A stretch of DNA of 64,000 bases from Caprella mutica (taxonomy: Eukaryota; Arthropoda; Malacostraca; Amphipoda; Caprellidae), in NCBI GenBank assembly GCA_947561585.1, contig CANNZV010002521.1, forward strand, positions 97,496 through 161,495, written 5' to 3'. The translations under genes were made by a program, and so were the position numbers. This document shows, piece after piece, positions 1-12,900 of this stretch (position 1 is the stretch's first letter; each line of letters opens with the position of its first letter). The notes under the pieces were generated by a model that had not been told where the DNA came from, did not search any database, and worked only from the letters and a program-made list of their open reading frames with translations.

Positions 1-554
1 AGACTCTGAAGAGACAGTCAAATAGGAAAGTGGCTCCCCAAGCAAAAGAGGGACAGATGAAAGTAAATTGGTAGGTGACTAATTTCATAGGTGATATTAA
101 TGAGTGAAAATAGAGAAAAGAATAATTAATAATATTGAAGATTCTATAAGAAACTAAATGTTAAAGCAGAAAATGGGTAACATTCAGAGAAATAAACTAG
201 AGAAATCTTTTAAACTAATAATGATAAGAGGAATGAGATCTAGCTATGACACATGTAGACTGATAAATTTAATAGTTTTGATTGCTTCAAAAGCCAGCTA
301 CAATTCTAAGATAAGATGTTTTTCAAGCTATATCACCGACTATGGGTAAGTGAATAGTATTTAGCTACCTATTAGAATGTTACTATTATGCAAATTTAGA
401 ATTCACGAATAAATGTTGTACATTCGTCACATTCTGTGTAACAGTTTATTAACTTCAGTTAGGCACATACTTTGTTTATACGTTCATATGTTTGTTCTGT
501 GTATGTTGTGCGGTTACCCCGCACAGTCAGGATTGTATTAAACTTCATCTTCAT
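1..554. other. AT-rich left flank, no gene recognised
   Basis: No reading frame here resembles a known protein. The stretch from about 376 to 553 has an LTR-like look: it starts near a TGTT, has AT-rich polyadenylation-like sequence, and ends in CTTCATCTTCA just before the inverted-repeat unit. There is no second copy in the window to prove this. A small dyad (TGTGCGG, 5-nt loop, CCGCACA) lies at 507-525. The sequence stops matching the right side of the window exactly at 555, which sets the edge of the inverted-repeat unit. Confidence 0.5.
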
Positions 555-991
555 CGCAAAATAAACGGTGAGAATACGTTATCATAACTATTAGTTATTA
601 TTCAAGTTTTATTCAAATGGTATCCATGATATTTGCAGGTATCATGGATACCAATTAGAATAACAGTTAAAATTACGCACCGTTTTCTTACATGACCGGA
701 TATGTGTAACTGTTCGGTAACTCGGAACTTGCCCATAGCGAGCAAGTAACGCGGTCTCTGTGTGTACCTATTGATATTGTCTATATGATACAAACACGTG
801 TATACCTAATTGTGGTACACATTGTCATTATTTAATTCGCGTTTGAAATATTGACAGCGGAATACATTTGTACCATCTTGTTTTTTAGTAATACATATAG
901 TGGTACTAATGTGTACCAATACGTAGATAACATGTTAAGTAGTCAACCATTACAAAGGAGGTAGGGTTAGGCTACACACAGAGTACACTCG
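555..991 (+). repeat. Left outer terminal inverted repeat
   Basis: Inverted partner of 24292-24729. By eye about nine differences (substitutions and one small indel) separate the two arms over about 437 bp, or about 98% identity. The arm contains a 13-bp hairpin and ends at the first unit of the 19-bp array. A 63-codon frame on its minus strand recurs in the other arm only because the DNA is shared, and it is not called as a gene. Confidence 0.9.
619..652. repeat. Subterminal hairpin in left inverted repeat
   Basis: GGTATCCATGATA is followed by an 8-nt loop and its exact reverse complement TATCATGGATACC. The same hairpin is preserved in the right arm at 24632-24665. Its position about 65 bp from the element tip would suit a protein-recognition site or a processing structure. 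That role is inference. Confidence 0.85.
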
Positions 992-3900
992 ATACAGTCA
1001 CTGCACCAGTGTACAGTCACTGCACCAGTGTACAGTCACTGCACCAGTGTACAGTCACTGCACCAGTGTACAGTCACTGCACCAGTGTACAGTCACTGCA
1101 CCAGTGTACAGTCACTGCACCAGTGTACAGTCACTGTACCAGTGTACAGTCACATCACCAGTGTACAGTCACATCACCAGTGTACAGTCACATCACCAGT
1201 GTACAGTCACATCACCAGTGTACAGTCACATCACCAGTGTACAGTCACATCACCAGTGTACAGTCACTGTACCAGTGTACAGTCACTGTACCAGTGTACA
1301 GTCACTGTACCAGTGTACAGTCACTGTACCAGTGTACAGTCACATCACCAGTGTACAGTCACTGCACCAGTGTACAGTCACTGCACCAGTGTACAGTCAC
1401 TGCACCAGTGTACAGTCACATCACCAGTGTACAGTCACTGTACCAGTGTACAGTCACTGCACCAGTGTACAGTCACTGCACCAGTGTACAGTCACTGCAC
1501 CAGTGTACAGTCACTGCACCAGTGTACAGTCACTGCACCAGTGTACAGTCACTGCACCAGTGTACAGTCACATCACCAGTGTACAGTCACATCACCAGTG
1601 TACAGTCACTGTACCAGTGTACAGTCACTGCACCAGTGTACAGTCACTGCACCAGTGTACAGTCACTGCAACAGTGTACAGTCACTGCACCAGTGTACAG
1701 TCACTGCACCAGTGTACAGTCACTGCACCAGTGTACAGTCACTGCACCAGTGTACAGTCACATCACCAGTGTACAGTCACATCACCAGTGTACAGTCACT
1801 GTACCAGTGTACAGTCACTGTACCAGTGTACAGTCACTGTACCAGTGTACAGTCACTGTACCAGTGTACAGTCACTGCACCAGTGTACAGTCACTGCACC
1901 AGTGTACAGTCACTGCACCAGTGTACAGTCACTGTACCAGTGTACAGTCACTGTACCAGTGTACAGTCACTGCACCAGTGTACAGTCACTGTACCAGTGT
2001 ACAGTCACTGTACCAGTGTACAGTCACATCACCAGTGTACAGTCACATCACCAGTGTACAGTCACATCACCAGTGTACAGTCACATCACCAGTGTACAGT
2101 CACTGTACCAGTGTACAGTCACTGTACCAGTGTACAGTCACTGTACCAGTGTACAGTCACTGTACCAGTGTACAGTCACTGTACCAGTGTACAGTCACTG
2201 TACCAGTGTATAGTCACTGCACCAGTGTACAGTCACTGCACCAGTGTACAGTCACTGCACCAGTGTACAGTCACTGCACCAGTGTACAGTCACATCACCA
2301 GTGTACAGTCACATCACCAGTGTACAGTCACTGTACCAGTGTACAGTCACTGCACCAGTGTACAGTCACTGCACCAGTGTACAGTCACTGTACCAGTGTA
2401 CAGTCACTGCACCAGTGTACAGTCACATCACCAGTGTACAGTCACATCACCAGTGTACAGTCACTGTACCAGTGTACAGTCACTGCACCAGTGTACAGTC
2501 ACTGCACCAGTGTACAGTCACTGCACCAGTGTACAGTCACTGCACCAGTGTACAGTCACTGCAACAGTGTACAGTCACATCACCAGTGTACAGTCACATC
2601 ACCAGTGTACAGTCACTGTACCAGTGTACAGTCACTGTACCAGTGTACAGTCACTGTACCAGTGTACAGTCACTGTACCAGTGTACAGTCACTGTACCAG
2701 TGTACAGTCACTGCACCAGTGTACAGTCACTGTACCAGTGTACAGTCACTGTACCAGTGTACAGTCACATCACCAGTGTACAGTCACATCACCAGTGTAC
2801 AGTCACATCACCAGTGTACAGTCACATCACCAGTGTACAGTCACTGTACCAGTGTACAGTCACTGTACCAGTGTACAGTCACTGTACCAGTGTACAGTCA
2901 CTGTACCAGTGTACAGTCACATCACCAGTGTACAGTCACTGCACCAGTGTACAGTCACTGCACCAGTGTACAGTCACTGCACCAGTGTACAGTCACTGCA
3001 CCAGTGTACAGTCACATCACCAGTGTACAGTCACATCACCAGTGTACAGTCACTGTACCAGTGTACAGTCACTGCACCAGTGTACAGTCACTGCACCAGT
3101 GTACAGTCACTGCACCAGTGTACAGTCACTGTACCAGTGTACAGTCACTGCACCAGTGTACAGTCACATCACCAGTGTACAGTCACATCACCAGTGTACA
3201 GTCACTGTACCAGTGTACAGTCACTGCACCAGTGTACAGTCACTGCACCAGTGTACAGTCACTGCACCAGTGTACAGTCACTGCAACAGTGTACAGTCAC
3301 ATCACCAGTGTACAGTCACATCACCAGTGTACAGTCACTGTACCAGTGTACAGTCACTGCACCAGTGTACAGTCACTGTACCAGTGTACAGTCACATCAC
3401 CAGTGTACAGTCACTGCACCAGTGTACAGTCACTGCACCAGTGTACAGTCACCGTACCAGTGTACAGTCACTGTACCAGTGTACAGTCACTGCACCAGTG
3501 TACAGTCACTGCACCAGTGTACAGTCACTGTACCAGTGTACAGTCACTGTACCAGTGTACAGTCACATCACCAGTGTACAGTCACATCACCAGTGTACAG
3601 TCACTGTACCAGTGTACAGTCACATCACCAGTGTACAGTCACTGTACCAGTGTACAGTCACTGTACCAGTGTACAGTCACTGTACCAGTGTACAGTCACT
3701 GTACCAGTGTACAGTCACTGTACCAGTGTACAGTCACATCACCAGTGTACAGTCACTGCACCAGTGTACAGTCACATCACCAGTGTACAGTCACTGCACC
3801 AGTGTACAGTCACTGCACCAGTGTACAGTCACTGCACCAGTGTACAGTCACTGCACCAGTGTACAGTCACATCACCAGTGTACAGTCACATCACCAGTGC

Positions 3901-6900
3901 ACAGTCACTGTACCAGTGTACAGTCACTGCACCAGTGTACAGTCACTGCACCAGTGTACAGTCACTGCACCAGTGTACAGTCACTGCACCAGTGTACAGT
4001 CACATCACCAGTGTACAGTCACATCACCAGTGTACAGTCACATCACCAGTGTACAGTCACTGTACCAGTGTACAGTCACTGCACCAGTGTACAGTCACTG
4101 CACCAGTGTACAGTCACATCACCAGTGTACAGTCACATCACCAGTGTACAGTCACTGTACCAGTGTACAGTCACTGTACCAGTGTACAGTCACTGTACCA
4201 GTGTACAGTCACATCACCAGTGTACAGTCACTGTACCAGTGTACAGTCACTGCACCAGTGTACAGTCACATCACCAGTGTACAGTCACATCACCAGTGTA
4301 CAGTCACATCACCAGTGTACAGTCACTGTACCAGTGTACAGTCACTGCACCAGTGTACAGTCACTGTACCAGTGTACAGTCACTGTACCAGTGTACAGTC
4401 ACTGCACCAGTGTACAGTCACTGTACCAGTGTACAGTCACTGTACCAGTGTACAGTCACTGCACCAGTGTACAGTCACTGCACCAGTGTACAGTCACTGT
4501 ACCAGTGTACAGTCACTGCACCAGTGTACAGTCACTGCACCAGTGTACAGTCACTGCACCAGTGTACAGTCACATCACCAGTGTACAGTCACTGTACCAG
4601 TGTACAGTCACTGTACCAGTGTACAGTCACTGTACCAGTGTACAGTCACATCACCAGTGTACAGTCACATCACCAGTGTACAGTCACATCACCAGTGTAC
4701 AGTCACATCACCAGTGTACAGTCACATCACCAGTGTACAGTCACATCACCAGTGTACAGTCACTGTACCAGTGTACAGTCACTGCACCAGTGTACAGTCA
4801 CTGTACCAGTGTACAGTCACATCACCAGTGTACAGTCACATCACCAGTGTACAGTCACTGCACCAGTGTACAGTCACATCACCAGTGTACAGTCACTGTA
4901 CCAGTGTACAGTCACTGTACCAGTGTACAGTCACTGCACCAGTGTACAGTCACTGTACCAGTGTACAGTCACTGCACCAGTGTACAGTCACTGTACCAGT
5001 GTACAGTCACTGCACCAGTGTACAGTCACATCACCAGTGTACAGTCAGTGCACCAGTGTACAGTCACATCACCAGTGTACAGTCACATCACCAGTGTACA
5101 GTCACTGCACCAGTGTACAGTCACTGCACCAGTGTACAGTCACATCACCAGTGTACAGTCACTGCACCAGTGTACAGTCACATCACCAGTGTACAGTCAC
5201 TGCACCAGTGTACAGTCACTGCACCAGTGTACAGTCACATCACCAGTGTACAGTCACTGCACCAGTGTACAGTCACTGCACCAGTGTACAGTCACATCAC
5301 CAGTGTACAGTCACTGCACCAGTGTACAGTCACTGCACCAGTGTACAGTCACTGCACCAGTGTACAGTCACTGCACCAGTGTACAGTCACTGCACCAGTG
5401 TACAGTCACTGCACCAGTGTACAGTCACATCACCAGTGTACAGTCACTGCACCAGTGTACAGTCACATCACCAGTGTACAGTCACTGTACCAGTGTACAG
5501 TCACATCAACAGTGTACAGTCACTGCACCAGTGTACAGTCACTGCACCAGTGTACAGTCACATCACCAGTGTACAGTCACATCACCAGTGTACAGTCACT
5601 GCACCAGTGTACAGTCACTGCACCAGTGTACAGTTACATCACCAGTGTACAGTCACATCACCAGTGTACAGTCACTGCACCAGTGTACAGTCACATCACT
5701 AGTGTACAGTCACTGCACCAGTGTACAGTCACTGCACCAGTGTACAGTCACATCACCAGTGTACAGTCACTGCACCAGTGTACAGTCACATCACCAGTGT
5801 ACAGTCACTGCACCAGTGTACAGTCACATCACCAGTGTACAGTCACTGCACCAGTGTACAGTCACTGCACCAGTGTACAGTCACTGCACCAGTGTACAGT
5901 CACTGCACCAGTGTACAGTCACTGCACCAGTGTACAGTCACTGCACCAGTGTACAGTCACTGCACCAGTGTACAGTCACATCACCAGTGTACAGTCACAT
6001 CACCAGTGTACAGTCACTGCACCAGTGTACAGTCACTGCACCAGTGTACAGTCACATCACCAGTGTACAGTCACTGTACCAGTGTACAGTCACATCACCA
6101 GTGTACAGTCACTGTACCAGTGTACAGTCACATCACCAGTGTACAGTCACTGCACCAGTGTACAGTCACTGCACCAGTGTACAGTCACATCACCAGTGTA
6201 CAGTCACTGCACCAGTGTACAGTCACATCACCAGTGTACAGTCACATCACCAGTGTACAGTCACTGCACCAGTGTACAGTCACATCACCAGTGTACAGTC
6301 ACTGTACCAGTGTACAGTCACTGTACCAGTGTACAGTCACTGTACCAGTGTACAGTCACTGCACCAGTGTACAGTCACTGCACCAGTGTACAGTCACTGC
6401 ACCAGTGTACAGTCACTGCACCAGTGTACAGTCACTGCACCAGTGTACAGTCACTGCACCAGTGTACAGTCACTGCACCAGTGTACAGTCACATCACCAG
6501 TGTACAGTCACATCACCAGTGTACAGTCACTGTACCAGTGTACAGTCACTGTACCAGTGTACAGTCACTGCACCAGTGTACAGTCACTGCACCAGTGTAC
6601 AGTCACATCACCAGTGTACAGTCACTGTACCAGTGTACAGTCACTGCACCAGTGTACAGTCACTGCACCAGTGTACAGTCACATCACCAGTGTACAGTCA
6701 CTGCACCAGTGTACAGTCACTGCACCAGTGTACAGTCACTGCACCAGTGTACAGTCACATCACCAGTGTACAGTCACTGTACCAGTGTACAGTCACATCA
6801 CCAGTGTACAGTCACTGCACCAGTGTACAGTCACTGCACCAGTGTACAGTCACTGCACCAGTGTACAGTCACTGTACCAGTGTACAGTCACTGTACCAGT

Positions 6901-9900
6901 GTACAGTCACTGTACCAGTGTACAGTCACATCACCAGTGTACAGTCACATCACCAGTGTACAGTCACATCACCAGTGTACAGTCACATCACCAGTGTACA
7001 GTCACTGCACCAGTGTACAGTCACTGCACCAGTGTACAGTCACATCACCAGTGTACAGTCACTGCACCAGTGTACAGTCACATCACCAGTGTACAGTCAC
7101 TGCACCAGTGTACAGTCACTGCACCAGTGTACAGTCACTGCACCAGTGTACAGTCACTGCACCAGTGTACAGTCACATCACCAGTGTACAGTCACTGTAC
7201 CAGTGTACAGTCACTGTACCAGTGTACAGTCACATCACCAGTGTACAGTCACTGTACCAGTGTACAGTCACTGTACCAGTGTACAGTCACATCACCAGTG
7301 TACAGTCACTGTACCAGTGTACAGTCACATCACCAGTGTACAGTCACTGTACCAGTGTACAGTCACTGCACCAGTGTACAGTCACTGCACCAGTGTACAG
7401 TCACATCACCAGTGTACAGTCACTGTACCAGTGTACAGTCACTGCACCAGTGTACAGTCACATCACCAGTGTACAGTCACTGTACCAGTGTACAGTCACT
7501 GCACCAGTGTACAGTCACTGCACCAGTGTACAGTCACTGTACCAGTGTACAGTCACTGTACCAGTGTACAGTCACTGTACCAGTGTACAGTCACTGCACC
7601 AGTGTACAGTCACTGTACCAGTGTACAGTCACTGTACCAGTGTACAGTCACTGTACCAGTGTACAGTCACTGCACCAGTGTACAGTCACATCACCAGTGT
7701 ACAGTCACTGTACCAGTGTACAGTCACTGCACCAGTGTACAGTCACTGTACCAGTGTACAGTCACTGTACCAGTGTACAGTCACATCACCAGTGTACAGT
7801 CACATCACTAATGTACAGTCACTGTACCAGTGTACAGTCACTGTACCAGTGTACAGTCACTGCACCAGTGTACAGTCACTGCACCAGTGTACAGTCACTG
7901 CACCAGTGTACAGTCACTGCACCAGTGTACAGTCACTGCACCAGTGTACAGTCACATCACCAGTGTACAGTCACTGCACCAGTGTACAGTCACTGCACCA
8001 GTGTACAGTCACTGCACCAGTGTACAGTCACTGCACCAGTGTACAGTCACTGCACCAGTGTACAGTCACTGCACCAGTGTACAGTCACTGCACCAGTGTA
8101 CAGTCACATCACCAGTGTACAGTCACATCACCAGTGTACAGTCACTGCACCAGTGTACAGTCACTGCACCAGTGTACAGTCACATCACCAGTGTACAGTC
8201 ACTGCACCAGTGTACAGTCACTGCACCAGTGTACAGTCACATCACCAGTGTACAGTCACATCACCAGTGTACAGTCACATCACCAGTGTACAGTCACATC
8301 ACCAGTGTACAGTCACATCACCAGTGTACAGTCACATCACCAGTGTACAGTCACATCACCAGTGTACAGTCACTGTACCAGTGTACAGTCACTGTACCAG
8401 TGTACAGTCACTGCACCAGTGTACAGTCACTGCACCAGTGTACAGTCACATCACCAGTGTACAGTCACTGCACCAGTGTACAGTCACTGCACCAGTGTAC
8501 AGTCACTGCACCAGTGTACAGTCACTGCACCAGTGTACAGTCACATCACCAGTGTACAGTCACATCACCAGTGTACAGTCACATCACCAGTGTACAGTCA
8601 CATCACCAGTGTACAGTCACTGCACCAGTGTACAGTCACATCACCAGTGTACAGTCACTGCACCAGTGTACAGTCACTGTACCAGTGTACAGTCACTGCA
8701 CCAGTGTACAGTCACTGCACCAGTGTACAGTCACATCACCAGTGTACAGTCACTGCACCAGTGTACAGTCACTGCACCAGTGTACAGTCACTGCACCAGT
8801 GTACAGTCACTGCACCAGTGTACAGTCACATCACCAGTGTACAGTCACATCACCAGTGTACAGTCACATCACCAGTGTACAGTCACATCACCAGTGTACA
8901 GTCACTGCACCAGTGTACAGTCACATCACCAGTGTACAGTCACTGCACCAGTGTACAGTCACTGTACCAGTGTACAGTCACTGTACCAGTGTACAGTCAC
9001 TGCACCAGTGTACAGTCACTGCACCAGTGTACAGTCACTGTACCAGTGTACAGTCACTGTACCAGTGTACAGTCACTGTACCAGTGTACAGTCACTGTAC
9101 CAGTGTACAGTCACTGCACCAGTGTACAGTCACTGTACCAGTGTACAGTCACTGTACCAGTGTACAGTCACTGCACCAGTGTACAGTCACTGCACCAGTG
9201 TACAGTCACTGCACCAGTGTACAGTCACTGCACCAGTGTACAGTCACATCACCAGTGTACAGTCACATCACCAGTGTACAGTCACATCACCAGTGTACAG
9301 TCACATCACCAGTGTACAGTCACATCACCAGTGTACAGTCACATCACCAGTGTACAGTCACATCACCAGTGTACAGTCACATCACCAGTGTACAGTCACA
9401 TCACCAGTGTACAGTCACTGTACCAGTGTACAGTCACTGCACCAGTGTACAGTCACTGTACCAGTGTACAGTCACATCACCAGTGTACAGTCACATCACC
9501 AGTGTACAGTCACTGCACCAGTGTACAGTCACATCACCAGTGTACAGTCACTGTACCAGTGTACAGTCACATCACCAGTGTACAGTCACTGCACCAGTGT
9601 ACAGTCACTGTACCAGTGTACAGTCACTGTACCAGTGTACAGTCACTGCACCAGTGTACAGTCACATCACCAGTGTACAGTCACATCACCAGTGTACAGT
9701 CACATCACCAGTGTACAGTCAGTGCACCAGTGTACAGTCACATCACCAGTGTACAGTCACTGCACCAGTGTACAGTCACATCACCAGTGTACAGTCACTG
9801 CACCAGTGTACAGTCACATCACTAGTGTACAGTCACTGCACCAGTGTACAGTCACTGCACCAGTGTACAGTCACATCACCAGTGTACAGTCACTGCACCA

Positions 9901-12900
9901 GTGTACAGTCACATCACCAGTGTACAGTCACTGCACCAGTGTACAGTCACTGCACCAGTGTACAGTCACATCACCAGTGTACAGTCACTGCACCAGTGTA
10001 CAGTCACTGCACCAGTGTACAGTCACTGCACCAGTGTACAGTCACATCACTAGTGTACAGTCACTGCACCAGTGTACAGTCACTGCACCAGTGTACAGTC
10101 ACTGCACCAGTGTACAGTCACATCACCAGTGTACAGTCACTGCACCAGTGTACAGTCACATCACCAGTGTACAGTCACTGTACCAGTGTACAGTCACATC
10201 ACCAGTGTACAGTCACATCACCAGTGTACAGTCACTGCACCAGTGTACAGTCACTGCACCAGTGTACAGTCACATCACCAGTGTACAGTCACATCACCAG
10301 TGTACAGTCACTGCACCAGTGTACAGTCACATCACCAGTGTACAGTTACATCACCAGTGTACAGTCACATCACCAGTGTACAGTCACTGCACCAGTGTAC
10401 AGTCACTGCACCAGTGTACAGTCACTGCACCAGTGTACAGTCACTGCACCAGTGTACAGTCACTGCACCAGTGTACAGTCACATCACCAGTGTACAGTCA
10501 CTGCACCAGTGTACAGTCACTGCACCAGTGTACAGTCACTGCACCAGTGTACAGTCACTGCACCAGTGTACAGTCACATCACCAGTGTACAGTCACTGCA
10601 CCAGTGTACAGTCACTGCACCAGTGTACAGTCACTGCACCAGTGTACAGTCACTGCACCAGTGTACAGTCACTGCACCAGTGTACAGTCACATCACCAGT
10701 GTACAGTCACATCACCAGTGTACAGTCACTGCACCAGTGTACAGTCACTGCACCAGTGTACAGTCACATCACCAGTGTACAGTCACTGCACCAGTGTACA
10801 GTCACATCACCAGTGTACAGTCACTGTACCAGTGTACAGTCACATCACCAGTGTACAGTCACTGCACCAGTGTACAGTCACTGTACCAGTGTACAGTCAC
10901 ATCACCAGTGTACAGTCACTGCACCAGTGTACAGTCACATCACCAGTGTACAGTCACTGCACCAGTGTACAGTCACATCACCAGTGTACAGTCACTGCAC
11001 CAGTGTACAGTCACATCACCAGTGTACAGTCACATCACCAGTGTACAGTCACATCACCAGTGTACAGTCACTGCACCAGTGTACAGTCACTGTACCAGTG
11101 TACAGTCACTGTACCAGTGTACAGTCACTGTACCAGTGTACAGTCACTGCACCAGTGTACAGTCACTGTACCAGTGTACAGTCACTGCACCAGTGTACAG
11201 TCACTGTACCAGTGTACAGTCACTGCACCAGTGTACAGTCACTGCACCAGTGTACAGTCACATCACCAGTGTACAGTCACATCACCAGTGTACAGTCACA
11301 TCACCAGTGTACAGTCACATCACCAGTGTACAGTCACTGTACCAGTGTACAGTCACTGCACCAGTGTACAGTCACATCACCAGTGTACAGTCACATCACC
11401 AGTGTACAGTCACTGCACCAGTGTACAGTCACTGCACCAGTGTACAGTCACTGCACCAGTGTACAGTCACTGCACCAGTGTACAGTCACATCACCAGTGT
11501 ACAGTCACTGTACCAGTGTACAGTCACATCACCAGTGTACAGTCACTGCACCAGTGTACAGTCACTGCACCAGTGTACAGTCACTGTACCAGTGTACAGT
11601 CACTGTACCAGTGTACAGTCACTGTACCAGTGTACAGTCACTGTACCAGTGTACAGTCACTGTACCAGTGTACAGTCACATCACCAGTGTACAGTCACAT
11701 CACCAGTGTACAGTCACTGCACCAGTGTACAGTCACTGCACCAGTGTACAGTCACATCACCAGTGTACAGTCACTGCACCAGTGTACAGTCACATCACCA
11801 GTGTACAGTCACTGCACCAGTGTACAGTCACTGCACCAGTGTACAGTCACTGCACCAGTGTACAGTCACATCACCAGTGTACAGTCACTGCACCAGTGTA
11901 CAGTCACATCACCAGTGTACAGTCACTGTACCAGTGTACAGTCACTGTACCAGTGTACAGTCACTGTACCAGTGTACAGTCACTGTACCAGTGTACAGTC
12001 ACTGTACCAGTGTACAGTCACTGTACCAGTGTACAGTCACTGCACCAGTGTACAGTCACTGTACCAGTGTACAGTCACTGTACCAGTGTACAGTCACTGT
12101 ACCAGTGTACAGTCACTGTACCAGTGTACAGTCACTGTACCAGTGTACAGTCACTGCACCAGTGTACAGTCACATCACCAGTGTACAGTCACATCACCAG
12201 TGTACAGTCACTGCACCAGTGTACAGTCACTGCACCAGTGTACAGTCACATCACCAGTGTACAGTCACTGCACCAGTGTACAGTCACATCACCAGTGTAC
12301 AGTCACATCACCAGTGTACAGTCACATCACCAGTGTACAGTCACTGTACCAGTGTACAGTCACTGTACCAGTGTACAGTCACTGTACCAGTGTACAGTCA
12401 CTGCACCAGTGTACAGTCACTGCACCAGTGTACAGTCACTGCACCAGTGTACAGTCACTGCACCAGTGTACAGTCACTGCACCAGTGTACAGTCACATCA
12501 CCAGTGTACAGTCACTGCACCAGTGTACAGTCACTGTACCAGTGTACAGTCATATCACCAGTGTACAGTCACTGCACCAGTGTACAGTCACATCACCAGT
12601 GTACAGTCACTGCACCAGTGTACAGTCACATCACCAGTGTACAGTCACATCACCAGTGTACAGTCACTGTACCAGTGTACAGTCACTGCACCAGTGTACA
12701 GTCACATCACCAGTGTACAGTCACATCACCAGTGTACAGTCACATCACCAGTGTACAGTCACTGTACCAGTGTACAGTCACTGCACCAGTGTACAGTCAC
12801 TGTACCAGTGTACAGTCACTGTACCAGTGTACAGTCACTGTACCAGTGTACAGTCACTGCACCAGTGTACAGTCACTGTACCAGTGTACAGTCACTGTAC

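Noticed and set aside
602..793. Small frame shared by both outer inverted repeats (minus strand here, plus strand at 24455-24682)
   Set aside because: The shared peptide simply follows from about 98% DNA identity, and it overlaps the hairpin. No resemblance to a known protein.
961..973. Telomere-like TAGGGTTAGG at the junction with the 19-bp array (also in the right arm)
   Set aside because: Less than two repeat units, present in both arms only because the arms are duplicates. Too short to mean anything.
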